The notes under the pieces: model-generated | Told to the model about the DNA's origin: nothing | Seen by the model: only the letters and a program-made list of their open reading frames with translations | Database searches by the model: none | Shown: positions 24,310 to 41,600 of the stretch, piece after piece | How positions within the stretch are numbered: position 1 is the first letter of the stretch | How the letters are laid out: each line of letters opens with the position of its first letter | Program-made: the position numbers and the translations under genes | Origin: Epiperipatus broadwayi | Lineage: Eukaryota; Onychophora; Udeonychophora; Euonychophora; Peripatidae | Assembly: GCA_028023455.1 (NCBI GenBank) | Contig: JAQFVV010000003.1 | Coordinates: forward strand, 270,001-334,000 | Direction of reading: 5' to 3' | Length of the DNA: 64,000 nt

Positions 24310-27141
24310 CAGCACTTCTTAAACTTTTTTCATTCATACCCTTTTTTATCATCGAGATTTTTTCATGACCCCAGATATTAAATATAAAATAGATATAGAG
24401 ATAAATATTCCCATAAATAATTTATTTTTTTGGTAAACAATATACATATGAAAATAAATAGTTTTAGGATTTATTTAAAGTATACAAAAATTAATAAAGA
24501 AAATCCCATTTTAATGAGACGGATTTGCTTGTTTTTTGCTGCATAATAAATTAAACCTTGGTGAAATATTTAATACTGCTAGACGTAAAACATCTTTAAC
24601 GTTAACATTAAAGCTGAGAAAGTCATTTCACATAAGTATACAGGTGCTGAGTTTCAGAAGAACATTTAATGCCATTTCAGAAATTGTGGGAAATTCAGTC
24701 CTAACTCAGATTTAGAATTCAGTCAAGGATTTTTCTGGAAAGTCAAGTTTTAAGTTTGAGTCACTCGATAACTCAGCAAATTCCTCTTGGGCTTTATATG
24801 GAAAGTGATTAATCTCATTAATGGTAATCAGAAATGGTCTTTGAATCCAATATAACTTTTTGAAATCTAAATTTTATATAAAGTATTTGAAAACTATGTT
24901 TTTAGGGTTTTTAAGTGATCTATAATACTTTTTGCAATTAAAGTTTTACAATTACTTTTTCCAATTATAAAATTGTTGATAGTCAAAGACATTTCCAATG
25001 AATCATTTTCCACCATATTCTTCCAAATATTAAGCTTTTTAATAAAACCTTCAATTGTATCATTCAAAGTAAAAATGTTGCTATTTTTTTCTTGAAGAGA
25101 CAAGTTAAGATTTAGTTTCTCAAAAATATCAGACAAATAGCACAGATTTGATAGCCATAAGTCATTTTGAAAAAGAGCAGCAAGATCATATTTTTGTTCA
25201 TTAAAAATAGAATAATTTCTTCTTTTAATAACAATAATCTTCTTAAACTTTGCCCTCTTAACATCCACCTTACTTATGCATGAAATAATATTTTTTTGTA
25301 TTCATAGTCTATGTCTTTACAAAGATTTGAAAATAAACAGCTGTTAAAGGCATTTAATAAAGTTTATAATTTTGACAGCATCCTGAAGCACATCGTTCAA
25401 TTACATTGCTAATTTATTTGCTGCAAGAGCCTCTCAATGTATCAGACACTGTGTAAAAGTTAAATGAATATTATTAGAAGCTTTAACAAATGATTTAAAT
25501 CTAATATTTTTACTACTCATTGCTTTTGCATCATCTGTGCATACTCTAAAGCAATTTTTTCCATTCTATACCTTCCATATTAAAATATTTGTCTACTGTA
25601 TTATATATGTCTTCCCCTCTTATATGTTCTTCAATTCTTCCTCAATGTTTTCTTTACAAATGTATCTGAAATATACAAATAGTTGAGCTATTTTTGAAAT
25701 ATCAGTTGTTTCATCCAACTGAATTGTAGATATTGGGCTTTATTTAAGTCTAGTAATAAGTTTTTCACATTGGTCATTGAAATTTTAGAAATTCTAATAG
25801 TGATAGTGTCATTTGACAAAGGAATTTTCTGAATTTTATCATCATATTTACTTCCATGAAGTATTTTGTCAATTTTAATAGCAGCAGGTAATATAAGATC
25901 TCCAATGGTGTATGGCTTTTTATTTTTAGCAATCAGATATAAAACTTCATATGATGTGAGTAAATATTTTTCATTGACAGTTATAAATTTCTCAAAATAT
26001 TGTTTTCTTTATTTGAAGTTTTTAACAGTCATTCAAAATATTCTTTTGGTTTATTGACATATGAAGGATGCTTGGATTATAAATGTTTTTTTTAATTTTG
26101 ATGGTTTCATATTCTCTACAGAAAAACATTATTGCAAATTAAACAAAGAAGTTGTTCATTAGCAATACAGTTGTTGAAAGTAAGGCCAAATTGGAGAAAT
26201 GTGTCATCATATTTTCTTTTTCACATCTTAGACATCTCTTTCTGATTATGAGATCCTACTTGAAGAGACTTTGTAGCATTGCCATCTGCATCATTATCTT
26301 TGGTACTCTAGTTCGACCATTTATCCATGGATAAAAAGTATTTTTGTCCAAAAATATAAATAAAATAACAGTACTTATTAGTTAGCAGAAACACCATGTG
26401 GCAGCCAATTTTTTGTTTAATTATACGAAGCATATTTACTCCCATATGTTCTATTTTTTAATATCCTCCTATGTATTATTTTTTAATATTTAAAAAATAT
26501 CAATTATAAATTACCTGTTAAGTTTAAAAAATAGGAATATGTTTTATTTTTTAATAAATAAATGACAATAACTTTCAAATAAAAAATAATTTTTTATAAT
26601 AACTAATAGGATGATAAATTTTGAATAAAGAAGTGAGAAAAAAAAGTATACAAGCATTTTTATATATAAAAAATAAAATCTTTCATAATATTTATTCAAA
26701 TAAATATGAACCTTAGTCAAGTAAAACAGTAAAATACAATATTCTATTGTTCTTGTGATGTGGACACTTGTTGAAATGAAACTGAAACAAATAACTTGAC
26801 CAGAAATGCATTATAGAATCACAGTCAGTGTCAACCTTAATCTCACCACTACAGCATATATTTTGATTCTGAAATAACTTATATGCTGAAATTGCAGTGC
26901 AACATCATTATTGCATTTAGTGTTATTTTTCAATATATAAATATAATTTACAGCTCAATTTGGTCATCATTATGATTTTATAATTGCGCTGTACAGAAAA
27001 TATAATATATTAAATTAAAATAATGAAGGGATTGCGACTAATATTTTTTTAAATTCATGTATCTGAAGTAAATTTTCATGACCCCAACTTTTTACTTTGC
27101 AATCCCAAATGGGATCATGACCCACAGTTTAAGAAATGCTG
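24310..27141 (-). mobile_element. hAT-2, decayed hAT DNA transposon
   Basis: The ends are CAGCACTTCTTAAACT (24310) and, on the opposite strand, CAGCATTTCTTAAACT (27141 inward), an inverted repeat with one mismatch. Both ends also share a 'tcatgacccc' block further in. The 2.83-kb interior encodes a broken ZBED5-like transposase on the minus strand. It lies tail to tail with hAT-1, separated by 8 bp only. Confidence 0.8.
24650..26335 (-). pseudogene. hAT-2 transposase relic, ZBED5-like
   Basis: Read on the minus strand, the motifs appear in family order. Near 26330 is a MDKW start-like piece. KRKYDDTFLQFGLTF (about 26177-26222) leads to a CLICNN pair, as in the N-terminal region before the zinc-binding part. 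IQLDETTDISK lies at about 25695-25727 and an EALAANKLA-like piece near 25410-25440. The best preserved section (25268 to 24894, 124 codons) includes LCYLSDIFEKLNLNLS and IEGFIKKLNIWK, typical of ZBED5/GTF2IRD2-like proteins. Stops and shifts separate the parts. The family derives from hAT transposases; this copy is dead. Confidence 0.82.
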
Positions 27142-27149
27142 CTCTATAA

Positions 27150-29773
27150 GATAATAGTCTAAATTAAAAAAAAGACTATGATTTTTAATCCAGCCTATTC
27201 ACTTGCATAGTTATATAGATCAAACACAATACCAGTTTCTATATATTTTAAAGATCTAATTTTTAATCTAGTTGTAGACTTCTACTATTTGGCTAAGAAG
27301 TATGTGGCGTTATTGTTGATAAAACAAAACTTAATGATATACAATCAAAAGACTTTGTCTCTCACATAAACACATTTTAGGGTTAAAGAAATGCATGTGA
27401 AAATAATTATTTTCTCTACTAATGAGATTTTTCAATATTATATATTTTATATTTGAGCCCCAGATGACAGATACAGAAAAATCTTCGTTATAGTACAAAT
27501 ACAACATTTTTGTTTTTAAAATACTTCTCATTGTAAACCTTATAAATTCAGTTCATATGCATTAAATTAATATTTACCCTTGACTCATTTAAATCAAAAA
27601 AAGATCGTAGAAACAAATAAACTTTCATAGTTTCAAAAAAGCACTTGTAATCAAAAGACAAAGTATTGTTGGAAAGAACTATTTACCAATTTTATTTAAA
27701 TATAAATTAGTCAAATTAATGTGAATAAATATTATTTACTAACTGGAAAATATTTTTTTTAAATTATAAGGCGAATGCTATTCTTGTTGATATAATTTCA
27801 ACTTATAATTATACTGGGACAAAAATAAGCTTATAATCTTTTCAAACACAGAAAACCTATTAATTTATATGACAAAGTACTTTCCAAAAAGACATCAAGT
27901 CATTCTAAATCAATAGTTTTCATTTTTTTTCCACTTGTATTTTCATAAATTATATGCAATCTTTACATTAAACCAATAAACATAACATGATAAGCATTTC
28001 TTATGCTTGCTCATAACTGCTTTGCGTGTTTTTAACTGTCACATTAGTACAATATTTGTAATAAATATGATTGCTATTATTTCAAATGTATATATTCTAG
28101 TTGTAAATGAATAGTCTAAAAAAGGATTAAAAATGTTTAGGATAATTAATTTAAAACTTAAAAACATGTGAAAGAAAAAGTACATAAAATTATTTAAAAG
28201 AATTCACTAACTGGACTGATTGAGATGTCTGCTTAAATATATACCCCAGTATTAATGCAACAACACACTTACATGTTTATGAATTAGAAGAAAATGAAAG
28301 ATGAGACAATGAGGGCAAGCTATAGAGTACATGTACTGTAGTGAAATATTTCAACATATTGTTAAAGGATGAAACTCTTGACATCTACCAAAATAACAAA
28401 ACAAAAATGGAATTTTTCTGGAGATTAAATAATAAAGAAATTCTGCTTTATTATTCATGATGCTCAATTAATTTCATCATTTAAATTAATAATGTTAATT
28501 CGCATCTTATATAAAGAATTAGTAAAAGAAATGGACAAATACAAAATTTATCTTTGACATATGTTATGATTAAATCAGTCTTTGTTTGTGTGGGTGGGTG
28601 CATTATGCTTGAAAGTAAATAAAAGTGTTTATATCCTCAACGTCAAAGTACATTTATCTTTTGTGAAAGAACATTAAGATAATGAATTTGAATAATTTAT
28701 GTTATATATTTCTTTATTAAATTAAATAAAAATATGTAATATAGAAAAACAATTAAATATTTCAAATTTGAGAAGAAATTGTTTGATGTTTGAGAATAAT
28801 AAAGTAATTAATTATATTAATATTGAGATACTAGAGAGCTTTGAAAACTAAAGCCAATAATTTGAATTAATAGTAACTTTTAACTTGTACATTGTTTCAC
28901 CCTGTTTACTGACATATATTTTTTAACCATTTTTTTGGTACTCCTAAATGTTTTGGTTTATATATCTGTATATATATTGTAATGGTATAAAAGGTATGAA
29001 AGAAACGGGGAAGAATGACTTTAGTATGCATCACAAATTGAGGCACCAAATTGAAATAGTGTAAAAGGGTAAAGATATTTAGTAACAAATACACACCACA
29101 TGTGAAAGTTAAATTGAAAGGGAACATAGAATGATATGTTAAAGCTTCACATTTTCTAATGCCTAAATTATGAGAATATAAAAAGAGAAACCACTACTTC
29201 AAACTGAAATAGTTTGTAAATGGGAATAAGAGAGAATGACTAAATTAGTGCTTTATCTTGTATAAAAGTTACCTAATTCAAATTCATTCTAAATTCTATA
29301 CATCTAGATCATTGTTACTGAAAAATTGCATTTTAATTATATAATAAACAAGTAAAAAATAAGAAGCTTTGCTCGTTATGTCTCCAACTTTCATGGCAGT
29401 TGATAGGGTAATAAGCTAGGTTTTAAAATGATATCTTATAACTAAATAAATCAAACTAATAACATAAGCAAAAAAATGTATTCAACTATATTATCTCTCT
29501 TAATACTTTAATAGCCTGTTTGCAGGATATATCATTAAAAATAACTAATGAGACTTGATTACTTGCCAAAATATAATGTAGAAACAAGGGGAATATTGTG
29601 TCGAATGTAATTTATAATTGCAAACAATAAAATATAAATAATTTATTCAGTATTTAATGTTAAACAATGTAGCCATTTTTGATTAAGATTTTCATATTCT
29701 TAGGGTAAAAATAATTAAATTAACAAAATCAAATATTGACAAGAGATTAAAAACAAATTCACAAAATCATTTT
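27150..29773. other. Non-coding, nothing recognised
   Basis: AT-rich sequence without a supported gene. Near 27180-27235 a short block ('aatccagcc...catagttatatagatc') weakly resembles the right half of hammerhead repeat family 2. Confidence 0.45.
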
Positions 29774-30672
29774 AAGCTTGTGCAGTTAAAAATGTGAGGG
29801 TAGGTACCTATACAGGTCTTAACCACAAGCTTATGCATTGAAAGAAAAGGAGGGGAACCCTTTTTTACTTCAACCTACTTTCTATATAAATAGGTGAAGC
29901 TGAAGTGGTTAGATCTGAGAGCGTGAAGCCATTCAATACTTCACTGATTAAGTCCACAATTCGTATTATACATTAATACTCATGAAATCTATTGATTTAC
30001 AATGAGTCAATGGAAAGATCTTATAGTTAAAAATCTATTACAATAATTTAAAGTTGCAATTATAAATTTATTTAATGCACATTGATTACATAAGTAATAT
30101 TTACTAAGGCAATAAACTTAAAGCTTGTGCAGTTAAAAATGTGAATGGTCTTTACCACAAGCTTTTGCATTGGTAGAAAAGAAGGGAACCCTTCTTTACT
30201 TCAACCTACTTTCTATATAAATAGGTGAAGCTGAAGTGGTTAGATCTGAGAGCGTGAAGCCATTTCAATACTTCACTGATCAAGTCCACAATTCCTATTA
30301 TACATTAACACTCATGACAAGCTTTAGGTTTATTGCCTTAGTAAATATTACTTACATAATCAATGTGCATTAAATAAATTTATAATTACAACTTTAAATT
30401 ATTGTAATAGATTTCTAACTATAAGATCTTTCCATTGACTCATTGTAAATCGATAGATTTCATGAGTATTAATGTATAATAGGAATGGTGGACTTAATCA
30501 ATGAAGTATTGAATGGCTTCAGCTCTCAGATCTAACTGCTTCAGCTTCACCTATTTATATAGAAGACCTGTAGTGTTCCCTATTTTCACATTTTTAACTG
30601 CACAAGCTTTAGGTTTATTGCCTTAGTAAATATTGCTTACGTAATCAATGGGCATTAAATAAATTTATAATT
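29774..30672. repeat. ~347-bp repeat in direct and inverted copies
   Basis: A unit starting AAGCTTGTGCAGTTAAAAATG occurs at 29774-30120 and again, truncated, at 30121-30317 (period 347). An inverted copy follows at 30319-30610 and a second, partial inverted copy at 30605-30672. The inverted copies begin AAGCTTTAGGTTTATTGCC, the complement of the unit end. The whole can fold into a large hairpin. It resembles family 2 at 'agatctgagagc' (29909 and 30241). Its ribozyme core, if it ever had one, is not convincing. Confidence 0.85.
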
Positions 30673-30890
30673 AAAATCACTTTAAGTAAAACAAGTGGTA
30701 TATCTTTTATTTATGTTCTCTATGTTTTTTTATTTCAGTATTGGCAATAGCAATAAAATATTAAAGCATAATATTCATTTTTATTTGATAGTTTTTTCAG
30801 ATGATTTCTATGACATTCATATTTATACAATTTGTTCACAATATATTTATGAAATTACATTTGTGTCCAAATGAAGACCATTTACATCCT

Positions 30891-32105
<1,215 letters not shown>

Positions 32106-33866
32106 CTAAGACCTATTTCTATGGGAACATTAGCCATTCAAATTTTAGAAAAAGTCATCAAAGATCAAATTGAACAACACTTACTTCCACTTATATCACC
32201 TCTACAATTTGCAAAAAAAGAATCATCTACAGGACAAGCAGCATTACTCTTTAAAACTATTATGACTACAATACAAAAGCAAAAAAAAAATGCACCAATA
32301 GCAGTACAATTAGATATTCAAGCAGCATTTGATTCAGTGTCAATCAAGATACTTCTTACTAAATTAGCCAACACCACAATACCACCTACACTACTCTACG
32401 TAATTGCTAATCTTCTCCTTAATAGACAAATTCATATCATACTCAATGGAAGGAAATCAACATCATTCACTCCATCACAATCTATTTCACAAGGATCACC
32501 ACTAAGTTCTCTCTTCTTCACATTCTACATAGATACACTAATAAGAAAAATACAACAAAATATAGCTGGAATACAAATTCCACACACACAACAAAAGATT
32601 CCATGTTTAGCATACATGGATGATATCCTAATTTTTTTAAAATCATGCAAAGAATTTCCAACACTACAAAAAATATTAAATCAATACTCATCTGAATTCA
32701 AACTAAAATTCAATCCTAATAAAACAGCAGCTTGGTTCATATATACAACCAAAACATATACTAAATACTTTCAAGGCAAACCCACTCCTTTTCTGGGATT
32801 TCCATTTTACTTGGGAACAAATGGTATGAGGCAAAACATACAAAACAAATTACTTGAATCCATAAACAAAATTTCAAATTCTTTATCAAAAGCATACCTA
32901 TCCATATACTCAAAGGTTCAATTATTCAACATGTTAATTACCACAAAAATAACATATTTTTCTCCAATAATAAATTTCTCTAAACATTTCAAATCAAAAA
33001 TATCATCATTATGCATGAAACTACTATGGGGATGCAAAGCCATTGCAATATCTGCTAAATCTCTTAGCAAATCTACAGAAAACAATGGTTTAGGACTGCA
33101 CACTATTTACACATTCCATATACAGAAATCAATCAACATATTAGCATCAACAATAAGACAATTCCCTAAACTAAAATGTTTGCTCACAATTACACCAATG
33201 GATACTCCACCTCCAAATTCACAGTATTTATCTTCACTAATACAAAGTATCACAACAATATCTACTCAAATTAACATAGAAGCAACATATAAATATTCAT
33301 ACTGGCAAATTTACAAACTATTATACCCAGAAAATCCTGGAGACACACAAGCAACAATGCTTGGAATTAGCAATTATCAATTATTGAAAAAAATCAAAAA
33401 ATGGTCATTAGAACGAAAATATTTTGATTTTATATTAAAAATAAACCTTTATGCACTACCGACATCATATTTCCTTTGATACAGACATCTATATAAAAAC
33501 ATTGATCCTTTTTGCAATCTTTGCCACACAGCAGAAGAGACACAACAGCATATATTCTATTCATGCACAAGTTTATCCAATATACACAAATTGTTAATAG
33601 AAACTTACCAAAGGAAAAATACATCATTAATAAAGATATTACAATCTTTTAAAAAAAACTCTACCCCAACAATACGAGCAATAACTTTTTTACTATATGC
33701 ATACTGGTGCACAAGATGCTCATTTACATTTGGTAACAATACAAGAAAACATCCAGCAACATTTACAAAAAAACTTCAACAAATAAAAGAGCAGGATTAC
33801 AAAATTAGCGCTCTAGACATTGCAGCAGCAACATGGTCACTCATAAAACAGCCATCAAACCTATAA
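32106..33866 (+). pseudogene. LINE-C ORF2 fragment (RT and C-terminal part)
   Basis: An open frame equivalent to LINE-B residues 493-1077, with QLDIQAAFDSV, QGSPLS and YMDD intact. A single in-frame TGA at 33477-33479 replaces the residue after the conserved ALPT-xxFL. The frame then continues unshifted to 33866 with the C-x2-C-x8-H-x4-C zinc motif and the shared 'ATWSL' ending. The endonuclease and its own start are missing. Apart from the stop it is well preserved, so it is a fairly young but dead copy. Confidence 0.92.
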
Positions 33867-34022
33867 CAGAATAACCATCAAACAGATTATTTAAAATGGA
33901 AAATACAATTGATTTTAAAATTTAGAAGTTGTTCCAAAGTCCTATGATTGCCTATGTAACAGAATATAATCATTTGTTGTAAAGAATCTATGTAACATTT
34001 GTTTAATAAAATTCTTTGAAAC
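32106..34022 (+). mobile_element. LINE-C, 5'-truncated LINE
   Basis: It begins abruptly inside the RT domain (LRPISMG, equal to residue 493 of LINE-B ORF2) directly after (TAA)n. It runs through the ORF2 end and a 156-nt 3' UTR with AATAAA to TTGAAAC and (TAA)n. 5' truncation is the usual result of incomplete reverse transcription. The (TAA)n upstream cannot come from the element's own 3' tail, so the insertion site itself was TAA repeat. Confidence 0.92.
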
Positions 34023-36590
<2,568 letters not shown>

Positions 36591-36594
36591 TTGG

Positions 36595-36660
36595 AATCAG
36601 TTGTATGAGATAGTGTGGATAGTTGATGGGTGCTTGAAACTCTGGGTTCAAATCTCCTAT
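36595..36660 (+). repeat. tRNA-derived SINE head
   Basis: A B-box-like GGTTCAAATCTCC (36645-36657) is preceded about 30 bp upstream by an A-box-like AGTTGATGGG (36621-36630), the internal Pol III promoter layout. The 'gagatagtgt' start is shared with repeats near 43240 (complement) and 44735. No long tail is recognisable. Confidence 0.45.
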
Positions 36661-36882
36661 ATTAATATTTTAATAAATAAGAATATTAAATGATCAAATT
36701 TTTTTTATTAACTTTAATAAACTGAATATAATAAATAAAATTGATAAATACTTATTGCTTCTGCAATTAACAATACACACATATAGATATATTAAACCTA
36801 TCACTAATGATTTAATCAATTTACTCTCTGAACTTTTCCTTTTACAGTTTATTAACCTCTTCTATTTTATATACGTATTTGA

Positions 36883-36887
<5 letters not shown>

Positions 36888-36919
<32 letters not shown>
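36888..36919. repeat. Short (TA)n microsatellite
   Basis: About 32 bp of TA dinucleotides next to the hairpin element. Confidence 0.85.
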
Positions 36920-36921
<2 letters not shown>

Positions 36922-37058
36922 AAATAGAAGTAACTATCTCCCAATGAGTTTAAGCAACATCAAAAACACAAAAGAGACAATGATAAAGTTGTACCATTTT
37001 CTTTTGTGCTTTTGATGTAACATAACTCCATAAGAGATAGTTGTTTCTGCTTCAATTA
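36920..37058. repeat. Hairpin (foldback) element
   Basis: Arms of about 58 bp (36921-36979 and 37000-37058) are inverted complements with scattered mismatches. They share 'aactatctc' and 'catcaaaa-cacaaaaga' blocks around a ~20-bp loop. This is the form of a foldback MITE or processed hairpin. It has no coding content. Confidence 0.75.
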
Positions 37059-37289
37059 CAGACATTAAAAAAGTGGTGATTATTTATTATATATATAATA
37101 CTGTTTGGAAAAAACTGTAAGTAGTTAGCAATTACTAATATGTGGGTTAATTTATATACACAGTTGGAACATAACTGATAAAATTCAGAGTAGAATTAAA
37201 CTTGAAAGGAGTGTTTTGCTAGAAATAAATATTCAAAATATGCTGATTTTTTGGAAAGGAAAATTTTTAATAAATGTGTTTAACCAGTT

Positions 37290-37690
37290 CTTATGTTTGG
37301 ATCTGAGACTTGGATACATAAAAGACAAACAATGCTAAAGATTTTAGACTACACAGTGAAGTATGGAAAAATGTATTTTGGGAATTACAAAGAGATGAAA
37401 ACAAAATATATGAGTAAGAGAATAAACAAATATTTTTAACACTATTGAAAGAATTGAAAGGTGGAATTGAGTTAAGCAGGATATATTGCTAAAAAAATAA
37501 TAATAGATGGCAATTGAAGTTTTGAGATGGATCCTAAGATAGTATAAAAAACCTAGAAAGAAACCATATGTGAGATGATTGAATGAAATGAGAAAGTTTA
37601 TTGGAGTGACATGAAAAGAAAAAACTATGGGTAAACAAAACTGCATTAAACTTAGAGAAACTTCATCCTGAAGCAGACTGCCAAAAATTA
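37290..37690 (+). pseudogene. Possible RTE-type LINE C-terminal relic
   Basis: The plus strand keeps broken pieces resembling the C-terminal region of RTE-like reverse transcriptases: MFGSETWIHKRQ near 37293, AGYIAKK near 37480, and a WSDMK-like piece near 37605. Stops and shifts are frequent. The order fits that family's pattern (GSETW ... AGHIAR ... W-D-D). The minus-strand open frame over the same bases is a shadow. Confidence 0.35.
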
Positions 37691-38443
37691 AATATGATGT
37701 TGGCAATGGGGTAAATTTAAACTGGATTTATACCTTACATAATTTACTACAACAATAATAATTATACAAATAGTTATCAAGCTATAGTCAGCTTAGAACA
37801 TTTTCATCATTTGCAATAGCATATACATTCTACTTTATACAACAGGCCCACCAACTCAATCATACAAAATGTATATATTTTACATTAGACATGTATGTTT
37901 TATATGAGATGTTACTAATAATAATTGAAATGCTGCAGCTGGTTATAATTTGATGTTTATTTCTATAAGTATAATTGAAGTTTCATTTTAGTATGCGCAC
38001 AATACAAATGTGCATGGTACTAAATTTGAAATAAAATATAACACAATCAATGTTTATCCATTTAGCTAATCAAATCAATTACATTATTAGACATTGTTAG
38101 ATTAGTCAATTAAATCTTATTTTCAGCATGTTCAGTTAAAAAGTATAAGCATTATAATGTGATAAATTAATATTTAAAAACATTATAATTTATAGTTGAT
38201 TTTATCTTTTCTTTAAGCAAATTTTGCTGTAATATTTAATAATATTAGATTGCATTATAATTATTTCATGCATTAAAATCTGTGTTTTGATATTTATATT
38301 TCTATGGAATGAACTTTATTTATTCTATTGGAGAAATAATTAATTGTTTCAGCTTCCAAGTGTAAGCATGAAACAATTAATTAGCTAGTTATTTTGCTCT
38401 GTGATGATTTGGTTGATTGGATTATGAAATATTGTATGAGTTG

Positions 38444-38446
<3 letters not shown>

Positions 38447-38530
<84 letters not shown>
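38447..38530. repeat. (TA)n microsatellite
   Basis: About 84 bp of TA dinucleotides. Confidence 0.95.
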
Positions 38531-38535
<5 letters not shown>

Positions 38536-38660
38536 CCCCCTACTTAACACCGATCCTACACATTATATGAACAAATGCCCAGGGCGCCAATTCTATTAAT
38601 GAATAAAATAAATTAACAACTTTATTTTGCTTTGAATTAGTATTGAGACTCTTCTACTTG
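38531..38660 (-). other. Possible LTR end with primer-binding site
   Basis: On the minus strand an AATAAA signal (near 38625) is followed by a short T-rich stretch and then TGGCGCCC (complement at 38584-38591). TGGCGCCC begins the usual lysine-tRNA primer-binding site of many LTR retroelements. No gag or pol follows, so this would be an isolated LTR remnant. The match is short and may be chance. Confidence 0.2.
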
Positions 38661-41600
38661 TGCCTGACTTATAGCTTAGCTCAGTGGAAGCTTATAGAAA
38701 ATTAAGAACATATAGAATATAAATAAATGAAGGAATAAACATTATTGATCATTAAAATAAGATATATGCTTTATTTGTTAATCAACCAAATGATAGAAAT
38801 TAATAAAATTTCATTTATTCCAGGTAATAAACTATAATTTTAATTTGATCTCTTCCATCATCTAAATACACTCATAGATTAACTACAACATAACTTTAAC
38901 AGAAAAACATGATATTGAATAACTCCACTATCTGGTACGTCTTAATCTAAACAGCTAAATTAATATTAATTTGGAACTATGAAATCAGATCTCAGGGAAT
39001 CTTTAATTCAATTTGATTAAAGAAATTCTATTATACAATAATTTATAACTATTGTAATAAAAAAAATAATGGAATGAATTGAATGATGTTTCACTGGACT
39101 AGCAATTAGATAATGAAGGAAATAGGGTACCTTTTAATCTCACATCATTGTCTAAATAATAAACTGAGTATACAACCTTTTTTGTAAGTTTACCAAATGG
39201 TAAAGTATTTCACATAATGTTTGGATCAAGAGAACAATATTATCAGATTTAAGTATGTTCATTATCAAATTTATAAAGTAGTGCATTTATGTTGTAATAG
39301 ATATGTGGAATGTGGAAACTAGAATATGAATGCATATAAGAATAACTTGAGACAAAGTTTTAAATAAATAAATAAAGCATTTATTTACATTTTGCAATCA
39401 AAATAAACATAGTTGGTTCACATTGGGACTGTTTGTCCTAATTCCTAAATTTACAAATACATTTGCCAATCTGGATCTGATATCTCTTTTATTACACACT
39501 TTATCATTTATTGATTAGACATTTACAAGACATGAATTAACAAATAAAATAATGCCCTCATATTCTAACTTCAAATATATTTAGGCTGTTAATTAACTCT
39601 AACATCTTTTATTAGTAAACAACACCGAATAAATAAATTATGGGCACAAATATACAAGTTGGAGAGATCACACTATCAATTATTGGGATAAAACAAATTA
39701 ATAACTTTGGCTGTCAAGAGAGCAACCTTAAATATCTCAATCAAATAATCCCTTTAAATATCTATACTTTTCACACATTCAAAATAAAAGTAATCATTCT
39801 GATGATTTGATGGTTTAAAGCTTGTGATAAATTAACATGATATAATTCAAAATATTTAATTCCTGATGTATAAATTTAATAGTATTATACTCTCATGGCT
39901 GCAAGATTATTTGCATTATGTGTGTGTCACATCTTATGCTATAATTAAGATAAAATATTTACGTCTTGTCGGTTTACTTATGAGTTACTAAATAAGTGTC
40001 ATAATACAGATAATGCCATAGACCAACCAACAAATATAACTTTATTTCTGCTTTAATATTCCATAAGGAATTTAATTTTACCATTTATTTAACTACTAAC
40101 TACTTTACATATAGCTATCATTCTATGATAACACAAAAATAAACATTCAAGAAAAATTTAAGCACATGAGGAATAAACAAGCTTCTTGGCTAATAAATCT
40201 AATGACAAATAATGAATTCTCACCTAACCTTAAGGCATACTATTAGTCTGGGACTCAGTCTCACCACCAGAATAAAGGGGAAATATACTACTCAACTTCA
40301 AAAAATATCATTTTTATAAAGCATACGTATGCAATATAGAATATACTTCACTCATGGCAAATACTTAGATATATTAAGGGAGAGAGTTCTCAATCCCAAT
40401 CAACATAGAACATATCACGAATAACTTTCTTTCTCACAGCTACTTAATACTTTTCATTCTATACATTGGGAAATAAATACACATACAGATAGGTCACTAA
40501 TTCTTTCAATTCTTTTAGCATCTGACATTATCCAAAATTAACAGAGAGAGAAACAGTCATAAAACTAAATATTTACTAATTCTATGAAATAACTTCATAA
40601 GACAGGCATCCATATGTATGAATAAGAGCATGAAAATAACTTCAAATTATATAATATGTAAATGTTACAGTAAAGTAAATAATGGTAAACTGAAAATAAA
40701 ACTTTTTGTTTGTGACAAATTATTAGTTAATTAAAAATTTTAAATGACAGTAGTTATTGTCAATGAATTTCACCATTTTTGATAGCAATATTTATCTTTC
40801 ATACATTTATTACTCTCTAAGCCAAATGCTCCCTTTGAGACATTAAATAAATAATATATATATACAACCTACATAAGAAATTCTATTTAAATAACAATCA
40901 TTTACCGGCATATTGCAACTTGCAATACACTATCCAAGACATTCTTGAAGTCAAGGAAATAGCATAAATTAAATAAGCAAATACACAAATAATAAATAAA
41001 CCTATCTATCTGTATATGATATACCAACAACAAAACAAAACATAAAAAAATAATCACTCTTCTTTAACTTTAAAAAAAAAAATTATTTGCAAAGTTTTTT
41101 TTTTAACATAAAGTTTCCTGAATGATGCAACAACAAGGACGATGATTTCAGATGAGTATGTGTTAATAAATATAAAGATAAATTCCTATAGGATAAACAT
41201 TCGCAATTCAGATTTAATTCAGCAATCTCAAATGTTCTTAGCAATAGCTAATTGAGCTGACTAATACAACATGTGGATAATAAATTTCTTTATAATGATG
41301 GAGATATAGATAGATAGTTTCATCTATGTATTTGTTTGGTATTTACTATTTAATTAATTCTGGAAATTTTCAATTTAGCAGTAAGTTTAGCAGGTTTCCA
41401 AAAAAATGTTAGCTTTCCATAATTTCATAAGTTAGCACCCATATAATTATTTTAGTTCATTGCTAATTGATTGTTCACATAAAATCTGCAATTCCTTAAG
41501 CAATAATATTTTTCTTTTATAATTAGTCTACTTACTAAGGAGAACAAGAAATATATATTTAATGTTCTTCTACTTGACTTAAATCAGATAGCATTAAATA

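Noticed and set aside
28906-29127. 73-codon minus-strand frame
   Set aside because: Composition is typical of AT-rich noise and there is no motif or splice context.
37344-37706. 120-codon minus-strand frame with hydrophobic composition
   Set aside because: It is the complement of an RTE-like relic on the plus strand. The hydrophobic look comes from reading A-rich codons backwards.
38584-38591. Full LTR retrotransposon at the TGGCGCCC site
   Set aside because: No gag or pol frame follows in the required direction; a (TA)n tract lies there instead. It was kept only as a weak LTR-end candidate.
38417-38599. Frame of alternating Tyr-Ile
   Set aside because: It is a translation of (TA)n.
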